A DNA stretch of 59,635 nucleotides, from NCBI GenBank assembly GCA_903960915.1, contig CAJCCO010000056.1:1-59635 (forward strand). The letters are read 5' to 3'. Source of the stretch: an uncultured beta proteobacterium. GTDB taxonomy: Bacteria; Pseudomonadota; Gammaproteobacteria; Burkholderiales; Burkholderiaceae_C. Below are positions 1 to 8,675 of the stretch, piece by piece. Within the stretch, counting starts at the first letter, position 1; every line of letters starts with the position of its first letter. A program made the translations under genes and the position numbers. The notes below the pieces were generated by a model that searched no databases, was not told where the DNA came from, and worked only from the letters and a program-made list of their open reading frames with translations.

Positions 1-1265
1 CCGGTGGACCAATGCACGTCCTGCAGCACGCCCTGCGCATCGTTCGGCACGGTTAGCCCGAGGTCACGCTTGATGGCCGCGTTCCACACGCTGGGCAAGT
101 CTGCCACTGGGAGGGAGCCATCCATCAGCGCGCACTCGATCTCCACGCGCAGCATCACGTGCAGGTCGTAGCTCAGTTCGTCGGCTTCGACCCGGATGAA
201 GCCCGGCTCGGCATGGGTCACGGCGGCATAGAACTCGTCGCCTGTCACGTCATGGAGTTGGCTGGGGAAGCGGCTTTGCAGGTCGGCGAAATGCAGGCGC
301 CAGAAGGCCCGGCTGCGCACCACATGGTTCTCCCAGAGGCGCGACTGCGACTCGTGCGCGCCAAAGCTGGTGCCGCCCACCGCATACAGGCCGATCAGGT
401 CCGTGGCAAAGATGCTGCGGGTGTAGGCCGGGTCGACCCCCTGTTCGTACAGCGCATGGCCAGTTTCGTGCGCTGTGCCGAATACCGAGGCCGGCAGGTA
501 GTCGCGCCGGTAGCGGGTGGTGATGCGGACATCTTCCCGCGTGAAAGACACTTCAAACGGATGCACGGTGGTATCGAGGCGCCCGCGCTGCAGGTCGTAG
601 CCTAAGTTGCCTGCCAGGGCCAGGCCAAAGCTGCGCTGCTCGGCCTCAGGAAAATCGCAGAACAGGAAGTCGCGCCGACTAGGCGGCTGGTTACGGGCCG
701 CCGCCACAATCGGCCGCAAGCCGTCGCGCAGCGTGGCAAACAGCTGCTTCAACGAGGCGGCGGTTTCGCCCGGTTCGTACAGGGCCACCATGGCGTCATA
801 AGGATGGCCCTGCCAGCCCGCGCAATCGGCATAGCGGCGTGCCAGGGCCACAGTTTTTTCCAGATGCGGGGCGAAAAGGGCGAAGTCGCTGCGGCTGCGG
901 GCCTCGATCCAGGCGGCTTGGGCCACGGTGCGCAGCGCGGCCCGCTCCTGCGTCAGCGCGGCCGGGATGCGGCGGTGGTGCGCCACCGCCTGGCGCACCT
1001 GGGCCACCATGTTGCGCTCGATCGCATCGGCTGGCAGGGTTTGCACCGCATCTTCGGCCGCGGCCAGGGCCGCTTCAGTATGTGGACTGAGCAGTTGTTC
1101 CAGCGCCAGCCCGGTCAGTGTCGAGATTTGGTGGCCCCGCGTTATTGCGCTCCCGGCGGGCATCATGGTGCGTGAATCCCAGGTCAGTACCGAGATGGCA
1201 CAGAGCACGTCATTGATGGCGGCAACGCGCTCATGCAGCGCCTTCATGGGGCGGGTAGTAGGCAT
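1..1265 (-). CDS. M32-family metallocarboxypeptidase (carboxypeptidase Taq type), 3' end cut by the window
   Basis: Zinc-dependent exopeptidase expected to remove C-terminal residues from peptides in the cytoplasm. About 421 codons are visible of a family length near 500. The HExxH zinc motif reads HETGHALYEQ, with its first His near residue 266 (bases 441-470). The family signature GVLQDVHWS appears close to the window edge. The N-terminus (MPTTRPMKALHER, then LTWDSRTMMPAG) also fits M32. It starts 23 bases after the stop of the transporter ATPase gene on the same strand, so it is probably the last gene of the peptide-importer operon, which suggests imported peptides are trimmed by it. The family call is firm; the physiological substrate is inferred. 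Confidence 0.93.
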   Translation of the reverse strand, partial: MPTTRPMKALHERVAAINDVLCAISVLTWDSRTMMPAGSAITRGHQISTLTGLALEQLLSPHTEAALAAAEDAVQTLPADAIERNMVAQVRQAVAHHRRIPAALTQERAALRTVAQAAWIEARSRSDFALFAPHLEKTVALARRYADCAGWQGHPYDAMVALYEPGETAASLKQLFATLRDGLRPIVAAARNQPPSRRDFLFCDFPEAEQRSFGLALAGNLGYDLQRGRLDTTVHPFEVSFTREDVRITTRYRRDYLPASVFGTAHETGHALYEQGVDPAYTRSIFATDLIGLYAVGGTSFGAHESQSRLWENHVVRSRAFWRLHFADLQSRFPSQLHDVTGDEFYAAVTHAEPGFIRVEADELSYDLHVMLRVEIECALMDGSLPVADLPSVWNAAIKRDLGLTVPNDAQGVLQDVHWST

Positions 1266-1288
1266 CAGATCCTCGACAGGGTTGGGTT

Positions 1289-2290
1289 TTAGGCGACGCC
1301 GCCGGCGTTCAGATGGCAGGCCAGTTGCCGCCCATCGGCGGTGCTGTGCAAGACAGGCGCCTCGCGCTTGCAGCGTTCTCCGGCGTGCGGGCAGCGCGGG
1401 TGGAAATGGCAGCCGCTGGGCGGATTCAACGGCGAGGGGATTTCGCCGGCAATCGGATGAAACACTTGCCGCCCGGCGCCCACCCTGGGCACGCTGTCAA
1501 ACAGCGCACGCGTGTAAGGGTGGCCAGGGGCGGCATAAAGATCGGCCATCGGTGCGATCTCGACGATACGACCCAGGTACATGATGGCGACCCGATCGCA
1601 CACGTGGCGCACCACGCCGAGGTCATGGCTGATGAACACCGCCGTCAGCCCCAGGTCGCGCCGCAGGTCCATGAACAGGTTGAGCACCTGCGCCTGAATC
1701 GAGACGTCAAGCGAGGCCACCGGTTCATCCAGCACCAGCAAGTCGGGCTTCATGGCCAGTGCCCTGGCAATGGCAATGCGCTGGCGTTGGCCGCCGGAGA
1801 ACTGGTGCGGGAAGCGCCGGCGCAGGTCCGGGTCTAGCCCGACGCGTGTCAGCATGCCGGCCACGTAGGCGTCTGTTTCTTGGGGCTGGATGAGCTTGTG
1901 TATTAGCGGGCCTTCGCCGATGGTGTCGCCCACCCGCATGCGCGGGTTGAGGCTGGAGAAGGGGTCCTGGTGCACCATTTGTACCCGTGTGGTCAGTTTC
2001 ACGGTGTGTCGCCCTTGCTGCCGGGCCACCGGGGCACCGTCAAACTGCACATCGCCCGCGCTGGGGGTGTAGATGCCGGCAATGATGCGGCCGAGCGTGG
2101 ACTTGCCGCAGCCGGACTCACCCACCAGGCCCAGGACTTCTCCCTTGGGTACGTGCAGGCTGACATCGGTCACGGCGTGCACCGTCTGGTTTGGCGTAGC
2201 CAATCCTAGCAATGCGCCAAGGCGCTCAGTCAGGTTGGCGGGCTTGACGAAGCGTTTGGACACGCCGTTGACGTGGAGCAGGGCGGTCAT
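1289..2290 (-). CDS. Oligopeptide/dipeptide ABC transporter ATP-binding protein (DppF/OppF type)
   Basis: One of two ATPases that would power the importer encoded upstream. It shows Walker A (GESGCGKST), the ABC signature ([15 protein letters not shown]), Walker B with DEP, and the C-terminal oligopeptide-ABC extension with a Cys-containing [13 protein letters not shown] segment. The longest frame begins at 2371, but the ATG at 2290 ([14 protein letters not shown], 333 residues) lies 2 bases past the stop of the preceding ATPase and matches the usual family N-terminus, so I chose it. Nickel or glutathione cannot be excluded as cargo, since OppF-type ATPases look alike across substrates. Confidence 0.93.
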   Translation of the reverse strand: MTALLHVNGVSKRFVKPANLTERLGALLGLATPNQTVHAVTDVSLHVPKGEVLGLVGESGCGKSTLGRIIAGIYTPSAGDVQFDGAPVARQQGRHTVKLTTRVQMVHQDPFSSLNPRMRVGDTIGEGPLIHKLIQPQETDAYVAGMLTRVGLDPDLRRRFPHQFSGGQRQRIAIARALAMKPDLLVLDEPVASLDVSIQAQVLNLFMDLRRDLGLTAVFISHDLGVVRHVCDRVAIMYLGRIVEIAPMADLYAAPGHPYTRALFDSVPRVGAGRQVFHPIAGEIPSPLNPPSGCHFHPRCPHAGERCKREAPVLHSTADGRQLACHLNAGGVA

Positions 2291-2292
2291 GG

Positions 2293-3264
2293 CTAAGCCC
2301 AATGGAGTGGGTGGTGGCATAAAACGGATCGGCCAGTTGCCGAGCGCTGCAGCGGCGGCGCTGTGCTGCAAGCCGCACTGGCATTGGCGCAGCGCGGCGC
2401 GAAGGCACAGCCCTGGCCCAGGTCAGTCAATGACGGGGCCTGGCCCGGGACCTGTTGCAGCCGCGTGCCTGGCGTGTGCTCGGCCGGCACCGAGGCCAGC
2501 AGGCCGGCGGTGTAAGGGTGGTGGGGCTCGGCCATCACGTCATCAGCCGGACCGGCTTCGACAATCTTGCCGGCGTACATCACGCAAATGTCGTCGGCCA
2601 GGCTGGACACCACGGCCAGGTCGTGCGTGACCCAGACAAAGGCGGTGCCCGTGTCGCTGGCCAGGCGCCGCACCTCGGCCAGAATCTGGCCTTGGATGGA
2701 TACATCCAGGGCGGTGGTCGGTTCATCTGCCAAGATCACGGCCGGGCGGTGCAGCAGGGCGATGGCGATGGCCACCCGTTGGCGCATGCCGCCTGACAAC
2801 TGGTGCGGGTAGGCGTCCAGTCGCTCCTGCGGACTGGGAATGCCCACGGTGGTGAGCGCCTGCCTGGCGCGATCCAAGGCAACGGCGGTAGATACGCGAT
2901 CGTGGGCCTTGACGGCAGCCACCATCTGGGTCGAGACTTTGAGCACCGGGTTCAGCGTCATCATTGGGTCTTGAAAGACCATGGCGATCTGGGCACCGCG
3001 GATTTTGCGCAAGGCCTCGCCTCGCAGCTGGGTCAGGTCGACGCCATTGAGCAGCACCTGGCCGCCCGCGATGCGTCCCGGCGCCTCAATCAGGCCCAAG
3101 ATGGAGTAGGCGGTGACGCTTTTGCCCGAGCCTGATTCGCCCACCAGTCCCAGGATGCGGCCACGGCCGACCTCAAAACTCACGCCATCGACGGCCTTCA
3201 CCACGCCCCCGCGCACGGCAAACTCGGTACGCAGGTCCTGCACTTTCAGTACGGCATCATTCAT
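2293..3264 (-). CDS. Oligopeptide/dipeptide ABC transporter ATP-binding protein (DppD/OppD type)
   Basis: First ATPase of the pair. Visible motifs are Walker [10 protein letters not shown], signature [15 protein letters not shown], Walker [12 protein letters not shown] and the Cys-rich C-terminal extension ([15 protein letters not shown]). The start at 3264 ([11 protein letters not shown], 323 residues) overlaps the stop of the preceding permease gene in an ATGA arrangement, which supports translational coupling; a longer frame to 3366 would run far into the permease gene and was rejected. It should form a heterodimer with the neighbouring ATPase on the cytoplasmic face of the two permeases. 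Confidence 0.93.
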   Translation of the reverse strand: MNDAVLKVQDLRTEFAVRGGVVKAVDGVSFEVGRGRILGLVGESGSGKSVTAYSILGLIEAPGRIAGGQVLLNGVDLTQLRGEALRKIRGAQIAMVFQDPMMTLNPVLKVSTQMVAAVKAHDRVSTAVALDRARQALTTVGIPSPQERLDAYPHQLSGGMRQRVAIAIALLHRPAVILADEPTTALDVSIQGQILAEVRRLASDTGTAFVWVTHDLAVVSSLADDICVMYAGKIVEAGPADDVMAEPHHPYTAGLLASVPAEHTPGTRLQQVPGQAPSLTDLGQGCAFAPRCANASAACSTAPPLQRSATGRSVLCHHPLHWA

Positions 3265-4154
3265 CGGCTGCGCCTCGGGTTGAGCACATAGCGGACTTGG
3301 TCGCCTACTAGGTTGATGGCGACCACGGTCAGCATCAAGGCAATGCCTGGGTAGATGGAAATCCAATAGCGCCCGGACAGCAAAAATTGAAAGCCGTTGG
3401 AAATCAGTGAACCGAGCGAGGGCTGCGTGAGCGGCAGGCCCAAGCCAAGAAATGACAGCGTTGCCTCCAAGGCAATCGAATTGGCCACCTGCACGGTGGC
3501 CACCACGATCAGTGGCGGCAGGGCATTGGGTAGCAGGTGGCGAAACAGCACGCGCATGGCGGGCAGCGGCGTGGAGAGCGCGGCCTCAATATAGTCCTTG
3601 CCACGCTCGGCACTGGCGGCGCCATGGGCGGTGCGCGCAAAGTAGGCGTACTGCGCCAACGCCAACGCGGCCACCAGCTGCGGCAGGCCCTGGCCGAGCA
3701 GGGCCACCAGCACCAGCGCGAGCAGGATGGCAGGCAGGGACAGTTGCAGGTCGATCACGCGCATGATCACAGCTTCGGTGCGACCGCCGTAATAAGCGGC
3801 CACCAAGCCGACCACGCCGCCTAGCATCAGCGCCAGGCTGCCTGCCAGCACGCCCACCAGCAGGCTGGTGCGCAGTCCGTACAGAATGGCCGAAAACACA
3901 TCGCGTCCGGCCGCATCGGTACCCAGCCAGTGCACATAGCCGCCCGGTCCGGTCTCGCCGGGCATGAGGCGCGCGGCCGCGAGGTCGAGCGTGGCTTGGT
4001 TGTAAGGGTCCTGCGGTGTGATGAGCGGGGCCAGCAGCGCCGCCAGGATGATCAGGGCGATCACGGCCAGGGCTAACACAGCGACTCGGCTTTGGCGGTA
4101 GTCGCTCCAAAAGTTGGCCAGTCGACTCCAGCGGGTTTCGGGCACCAAGCTCAT
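3261..4154 (-). CDS. Peptide-type ABC transporter permease (DppC/OppC type)
   Basis: Inner-membrane permease of 297 residues with about six hydrophobic spans. It has the OppC N-terminal pattern: a short cytoplasmic segment, a first helix (VAVLALAVIALIILAALLAPLI), and then a periplasmic stretch with HWLGTDAAGRDVFS, a very characteristic OppC/DppC signature. The ATPase-contacting EAA-like loop lies around YIEAALSTPLPAMRVLFRHLLPN. Both ends overlap neighbouring genes by 4 bases (ATGA), so the five transporter genes read as one unit. Confidence 0.94.
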   Translation of the reverse strand: MSLVPETRWSRLANFWSDYRQSRVAVLALAVIALIILAALLAPLITPQDPYNQATLDLAAARLMPGETGPGGYVHWLGTDAAGRDVFSAILYGLRTSLLVGVLAGSLALMLGGVVGLVAAYYGGRTEAVIMRVIDLQLSLPAILLALVLVALLGQGLPQLVAALALAQYAYFARTAHGAASAERGKDYIEAALSTPLPAMRVLFRHLLPNALPPLIVVATVQVANSIALEATLSFLGLGLPLTQPSLGSLISNGFQFLLSGRYWISIYPGIALMLTVVAINLVGDQVRYVLNPRRSR

Positions 4155-5125
4155 AGTGCGGCCTTGATGCGGATGCGTGGATCGAGCTGGCCGTAAATCA
4201 GGTCCACCACCAAGTTGATCAGCACGAAAAGCACCACCACCAACACCAGATAGGCCACCATCACTGGCCGGTCCAGCACGGTGATGGAATCAATGATCAG
4301 CTTGCCCATGCCGGGCCAGTTGAACACGGTCTCTGTGACCACCGCAAAAGCCAGTGTCGAGCCGAACTCAAGGCCGAACACGGTCACGATGGGGATGGAG
4401 ATATTTTTGAGCACATGCAGGCTAAGCACCTTGGCTTCGGACAGCCCCTGGGCCCGTGCAAAACGCACGTAGTCCGAGCTCATCACTTCTACTGTGCCAG
4501 CCCGTGCCAGCCGAATTAGCAGGCCAAGTTTGAACAGCGCCAAGTTGAAGGCTGGCAGCACCAGGTGGCTCAAGCCCTCCAGAGAGCCGATCGACAGTTT
4601 CATGCCCAGCAGCTCAGTGACCGGGCCACGTCCGCCCGAGGGCAGCCAGCGCAACTCCACCGCAAAGCTCATGATCAGCAGCAGTCCAACCCAGAACGTT
4701 GGCACGCTGAAGCCCAGCACCGACACCCCCATGATCAGTTTGGAGGAGAAGGCCTCGGGCTTGTAGCCGGCCCAGACGCCCAGCGGGATGCCGAGTAGGG
4801 TGGCGATCAGCATGGCTGTCACGGCCAACTCCAGCGTGGCCGGTAAGCGCGAAAAGATCAGGCCGAGCACCGGCAGCCGGTAAATGAAGGACTCGCCCAG
4901 GTCCCCACGCAGCAGGTTACCCACGAAGATGAAGTACTGCTCGTAGAGTGGACGATCAAATCCATAACGTTGGATCAGGCTTTCACGCAGCGCCTGGCTT
5001 GATGCCGGATCGATCATGACATCGATCGGGTTGCCGATGGCGTACACCCCGACAAACACCAACATCGACATGGCCACGACGACCAGCACCGCCTGCAGCA
5101 GGCGCTGAATGAAAAAACCGATCAT
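4151..5125 (-). CDS. Peptide-type ABC transporter permease (DppB/OppB type)
   Basis: Partner permease of 324 residues. The N-terminus (MIGFFIQRLLQAVLVVVAMSMLVF) is the usual OppB/DppB first helix. The family motif LIQRYGFDRPLYEQYFIFVGNLLRGDLG follows, and the EAA-like loop reads SSDYVRFARAQGLSEAKVLSLHVLKN. It starts 13 bases after the binding-protein gene and its stop overlaps the next permease. The pair forms the transmembrane channel; the cargo is set mainly by the binding protein. Confidence 0.94.
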   Translation of the reverse strand: MIGFFIQRLLQAVLVVVAMSMLVFVGVYAIGNPIDVMIDPASSQALRESLIQRYGFDRPLYEQYFIFVGNLLRGDLGESFIYRLPVLGLIFSRLPATLELAVTAMLIATLLGIPLGVWAGYKPEAFSSKLIMGVSVLGFSVPTFWVGLLLIMSFAVELRWLPSGGRGPVTELLGMKLSIGSLEGLSHLVLPAFNLALFKLGLLIRLARAGTVEVMSSDYVRFARAQGLSEAKVLSLHVLKNISIPIVTVFGLEFGSTLAFAVVTETVFNWPGMGKLIIDSITVLDRPVMVAYLVLVVVLFVLINLVVDLIYGQLDPRIRIKAAL

Positions 5126-5138
5126 GCTGGGCAGTGGA

Positions 5139-6722
5139 TCAGCGCTTAGGCTTGATCTCGTAGGCCAGTGTCTCCTGGTCCATGCGGGCCGGGATGGTCA
5201 GCATGCCGGCTTTGGAGGCCCAGACGGTCTGAAGCTGCACCGATGGGATCAGCGCACGGTCACTCATGGACAGCTCGGACGCCTTCTCAAACAAGGCGCG
5301 GCGCTTGGTGTCATCCATGGTACGGCTGCCTTCTTCCAGCAACTTGTCAACGGCCGGGTTGGAGTAACCCTGCTTGTTGAAGGCGCCCAGACCCGTGGCG
5401 ACATCGGCCGTGTGGACCAGAGAGCCGTAGGTGTAGCTGGCCTCACCGGTCAAGGTGCCCCAGCCGCTCATCCACAGGCTGTACTCGCCCTTTTGCTGGG
5501 CCGGGAAAAACACCGTGCCGTTGAGGGCATTGGCGTTCACCTTGAGGCCGGCACGTGCCCACATTTGCGACAGCGCTTCGCACACGGCGGAGTCACCAGG
5601 CAAGCGGTTGTTGGTGCAGAAGAAATCGATCTCGAAGCCCTTTGGGTAGCCGGCTTCGGTCAACAGTTGCTTGGCTTTGTTGACATCATACGGACGCTCA
5701 GGCAAGTTCTTGCTGCCGCCGAAAAAGTTGGCGGGCATCAGCTGGTTGGCTGGACGGCCCAGGCCTTCGAGCACGATACGGACCAGCGTTTTGCGATCAA
5801 TGGCCAGGTCCATGGCTTCACGCACCCGGGCATCACGCAGGGGGTTGGCGGCAATTTCCTTGCCGTCCACCTTGACCGGCTTGGGCAGGGTTTCCTTGAC
5901 GTTGGGCGTAATGTTCAGGATGTAGACCGTGTCGGCAATAAAGGTGTCGACCGTCTTGTCGCGCTGCATCGATGCATAGTCGGTGGCGGGCACGTAGTTC
6001 ACCAGATCCACTTGGCCTGATTTCAGGGCGGCCATGCGTGCAGGATCGCTCGGGATTTCTTTGCGAATCACCTGCTCCCAGTGTTGCTTCTCTCCCCAAT
6101 AGCCGTCAAAGCGCTTCATCACCAGGTCACCCTTGGGCGCCCATGACACAAAGCGGTAGGGGCCGGTGCCGATGGCGGCTTTGCCAGAATTGAATTGCTC
6201 GTTGCGGGCTTCCAGGCCAATCGATTTAGCCACTACAAACAAACGGATAAAGTCGTTAGGCAGTGTCGGCGCCGCCACCTTGGTCTTGACGTGCAGGGTG
6301 TACTTGTCGATCACCTTGGTCTCTTTAACCTGCTTGGTGTAGATCGTCATGCTCATCGGGCCGGTGACCAACGGAATGCGATCAATCGAAAACTTGACGT
6401 CTTCTGCAGTCAACTCAGAACCATTGTGAAACTTTACGCCCTGGCGAATCCTAAATTCCCAGGTGGTTTCGTCTATTGACTTCCAGGACACCGCCAAACC
6501 GGGTTTGAGCTGGAGTTTTTCGTCTGCCATTACCAGGGTGTCAAACACATGGCGCAGGGCCTCGGCCTGCCCGCCCAGGGTTGACCAATGTGGGTCCATG
6601 GAGTCGGGACCGGCGCGAACGCCCATCGTCAGCGTTTGCGCTGAAACGGTGGCGCCAAACATGGCGACCATGAGCCCTGCCAGGGCGAGATGTCTGCTTT
6701 GCTTCAAAATGACGTTCATCAA
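5139..6722 (-). CDS. Periplasmic substrate-binding protein of a peptide-type ABC importer (SBP family 5)
   Basis: 527 residues beginning with a cleavable signal peptide (MMNVILKQSRHLALAGLMVAMFGATVSAQ). The mature part has the family-5 hallmarks: LTMGVRAGPDSMDPHW, the AVSWKSIDETTWEFRIRQGVKFHNG block and AEDVKFSIDRI. It should capture the cargo in the periplasm and deliver it to the permease pair. Translation may begin at either of the two adjacent Met codons (6722 or 6719). It is first in the leftward operon and divergent from the GntR-type regulator. Family-5 proteins carry di- and oligopeptides, glutathione, nickel or opines, so the cargo remains open; the peptidases at both ends of the locus favour a peptide-like compound. 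Confidence 0.93.
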   Translation of the reverse strand: MMNVILKQSRHLALAGLMVAMFGATVSAQTLTMGVRAGPDSMDPHWSTLGGQAEALRHVFDTLVMADEKLQLKPGLAVSWKSIDETTWEFRIRQGVKFHNGSELTAEDVKFSIDRIPLVTGPMSMTIYTKQVKETKVIDKYTLHVKTKVAAPTLPNDFIRLFVVAKSIGLEARNEQFNSGKAAIGTGPYRFVSWAPKGDLVMKRFDGYWGEKQHWEQVIRKEIPSDPARMAALKSGQVDLVNYVPATDYASMQRDKTVDTFIADTVYILNITPNVKETLPKPVKVDGKEIAANPLRDARVREAMDLAIDRKTLVRIVLEGLGRPANQLMPANFFGGSKNLPERPYDVNKAKQLLTEAGYPKGFEIDFFCTNNRLPGDSAVCEALSQMWARAGLKVNANALNGTVFFPAQQKGEYSLWMSGWGTLTGEASYTYGSLVHTADVATGLGAFNKQGYSNPAVDKLLEEGSRTMDDTKRRALFEKASELSMSDRALIPSVQLQTVWASKAGMLTIPARMDQETLAYEIKPKR

Positions 6723-6773
6723 ATTCTCCTGTTTTGTTACCGTTGCATGGAATAACCAGACTAAAACCCAACT

Positions 6774-6791
6774 GTTCTACAAAACTATAAC
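6774..6791. promoter_or_regulatory. Candidate operator 1 in the divergent transporter/regulator region
   Basis: An imperfect 18-base dyad, GTTCTA-N6-TATAAC, preceded by AC so that it shares the word ACTGTTCTA with a second site 73 bases away. It lies upstream of the leftward binding-protein gene. I infer binding by the GntR-type regulator encoded next door; the sequence shows only the symmetry and the repetition. Confidence 0.4.
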
Positions 6792-6843
6792 ACAGGGTTT
6801 TCGGTTTGAATTGGCCTAGGTTTATTCCTGAAAACAGGCTCAT

Positions 6844-6867
6844 ACTGTTCTAGATTGATGGTACAGT
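6844..6867. promoter_or_regulatory. Candidate operator 2 before the GntR-type regulator
   Basis: A 24-base element ACTGT-N14-ACAGT beginning with the same word ACTGTTCTA as the site at 6771-6779. It ends 34 bases before the chosen start of the regulator gene, a position suited to autoregulation. A separate small hairpin, CCTG-AAAA-CAGG, lies at 6827-6838. Confidence 0.4.
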
Positions 6868-6901
6868 TTGCCGTTTGATCAAGACATTGGCACAGGAGAG
6901 C

Positions 6902-7969
6902 ATGAGACAACGCAAGGCTGCTGAATCAGATGACGGCACGGTGAGTCAATCATCGGCAACGCCGTCCGCGAATCTGCTGGGGGACCTGGCTGAGTCGCTA
7001 GACCGCGCTTTGCCGGTGCCCCTGGGCACTCAACTGCGGGGATTGATCGAATTTGGCATCGCGCTTGGTGAACTGCCGGCGGGTCAGCGGCTGCCATCGG
7101 TGCGCGAACTCGCCGAGCGGGCCAACATTGCGCCCATGACCGTGTCCACCGTTTACCGTGAATTGCGCCTGTCCGGCCTGATCGAAACCAAACCGGGTGC
7201 TGGCACCTTCGTGGCTGACGGTCACAGCAGCGATGGTCTGCGGTCCGCGGCGATGCGCACGCTGCAACGACGGGTTGATCGGCTGCTGCTTGAAGCCGAG
7301 GAACTCGGCTTGGCGCCGTCGCTGGTGGCGTCCTTGGTCAATGCACGCGTGGCACGCAGTCGCCCGGCCACACGTCCGCTGCGGCTGGTGATGGTGGGTA
7401 ACTTTCTGGATGCCACTCAAAAATATGCCGATCGAATCAAAACCTACCTGAAGGCGGGTGACAGCATCGCGGCTACTACCCTGGAGTCTTTGCAGCAGGA
7501 TGCTGCCCACCCGTTCGCCTATGACATCTGTGTCACGCTGGCGCACCGTCGCGGCGAGTTGGAAAACAGGTTGCCTGCGGGCATCCCGGTGGTCGGTTTG
7601 AGCTTCATTCCGGCGGAGGAAACGCGGGCCCTTCTGGCTGCCATCGATCCGTTGGCACGGGTCGGCATTGTGTCGGTCTACCCGGAATTCATGGCCCTGA
7701 TGAAGCTCGGCGTGCTGCGTTTTACCCCACATGTGGCCAACCCGGAGCTGCGGCTGATGACTGCGCCTGATCTCCAGCCTTTTTTGGACCGGGTCGACGT
7801 GCTGGTGTACGCCAGTGGGGCCGACGCCATCTTGCCTCATCTGCCTGCCGGCCGACAGGCGATTGAATTCAGGTACGTGCCTGACCCGCACGCCATTGAG
7901 CAGACCCTCATCCCCGCCATTGAGCGGCTGCGCAGCCAATCCGCATTTCAAAAGGAAAGAAGCACATGA
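6902..7969 (+). CDS. GntR-type transcriptional regulator with a C-terminal sensing domain
   Basis: 355 residues. A GntR winged-helix DNA-binding domain covers roughly residues 38-107 (LPAGQRLPSVRELAERANIA, then VYRELRLSGLIETKPGAGTFV). The C-terminal half (from about residue 145, starting PLRLVMVGNFLDATQKYADRI) looks like a Rossmann-type ligand-binding domain rather than the usual FCD or UTRA domain; that part is my reading. I chose ATG 6902 because AGGAG lies 3 bases before it; TTG codons at 6875 and 6887 are alternatives. The gene faces the importer and heads the catabolic operon, so it probably senses the imported compound or a breakdown product. Confidence 0.85.
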   Translation: MRQRKAAESDDGTVSQSSATPSANLLGDLAESLDRALPVPLGTQLRGLIEFGIALGELPAGQRLPSVRELAERANIAPMTVSTVYRELRLSGLIETKPGAGTFVADGHSSDGLRSAAMRTLQRRVDRLLLEAEELGLAPSLVASLVNARVARSRPATRPLRLVMVGNFLDATQKYADRIKTYLKAGDSIAATTLESLQQDAAHPFAYDICVTLAHRRGELENRLPAGIPVVGLSFIPAEETRALLAAIDPLARVGIVSVYPEFMALMKLGVLRFTPHVANPELRLMTAPDLQPFLDRVDVLVYASGADAILPHLPAGRQAIEFRYVPDPHAIEQTLIPAIERLRSQSAFQKERST

Positions 7970-8661
7970 AGATCAGTGACATGAATTGGCTGCAGGTCGA
8001 ACAGTACCTGGCCTCGGACGACCGGGCGGTGGTGCCGATTGGCAGCACCGAACAACACGCCTACCTGAGCCTGTCGGTGGACAGCATTCTCAGTGAGCAG
8101 GTGGCCATTGATGCCGCACTGCCACTGAACGTGCCAGTATTTCCGGTGCTTGCCTACGGCATAACGCCGTATTTCATGGCTTATCCGGGCACGGTGTCGC
8201 TGCGCACCGAGACTTACCAGAATCTGCTGATCGATATTCTGGACAGCCTGCGCAGCACTGGCTTCAAACGGATCTTGCTGGTCAATGGCCATGGTGGAAA
8301 CGCACCGGGCCTGATTGCGGTAAATCAGTGGCTGGAGGCTAATCCGGGCTGCAAGGTGCGTATCCACAACTGGTGGAATGCACCGAAAACCTTGGCCAAG
8401 GTCAAAGAGATTGACCCGGTGGCTTCGCACGCCTCGTGGATGGAAAACTTTCCGTGTACCCGGCTGGCTGGCGTAGTGCAGCCCGACCTGCAAAAGCCGA
8501 TGGTCGACCTGGCCCACATGCGCACGCTGGGCCCAAGCGGCGTGCGCGAAATGATCGGCGACGGCAATTTTGGGGGCTGCTACCAGCGCTCGGACTCGGA
8601 CATGCAGGCGGTCTGGTCGGTAGCAGTGGACGAGACCCGTCACCTGATCGACACCCTTTGA
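7966..8661 (+). CDS. Creatininase-family amidohydrolase (first of two in the window)
   Basis: 231 residues. The N-terminal metal-site block PIGSTEQHAYLSLSVDS supplies Glu29, His31 and Asp39; the second block LLVNGHGGN supplies His109; a further HASWMEN block probably supplies a Glu. These match the metal-dependent amidohydrolase fold shared by creatinine amidohydrolase, MftE and ArfB. Creatininase proper has NGHYEN where this has NGHGGN, so creatinine is an unlikely substrate. The start overlaps the regulator stop (ATGA). The likely reaction is hydrolysis of a cyclic or linear amide, or of a formamide; substrate unknown. Confidence 0.88.
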   Translation: MKISDMNWLQVEQYLASDDRAVVPIGSTEQHAYLSLSVDSILSEQVAIDAALPLNVPVFPVLAYGITPYFMAYPGTVSLRTETYQNLLIDILDSLRSTGFKRILLVNGHGGNAPGLIAVNQWLEANPGCKVRIHNWWNAPKTLAKVKEIDPVASHASWMENFPCTRLAGVVQPDLQKPMVDLAHMRTLGPSGVREMIGDGNFGGCYQRSDSDMQAVWSVAVDETRHLIDTL

Positions 8662-8675
8662 ACTGAAGCTCCAAC

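Noticed and set aside
6998..7951. 317-codon open frame antisense to the GntR-type regulator
   Set aside because: His/Gln/Arg-rich composition and no motif, while the plus strand encodes a clear winged helix.
7966..8661. Creatinine degradation
   Set aside because: The NGHYEN active-site text of creatininase is NGHGGN here, and no creatinase or sarcosine oxidase gene is nearby.
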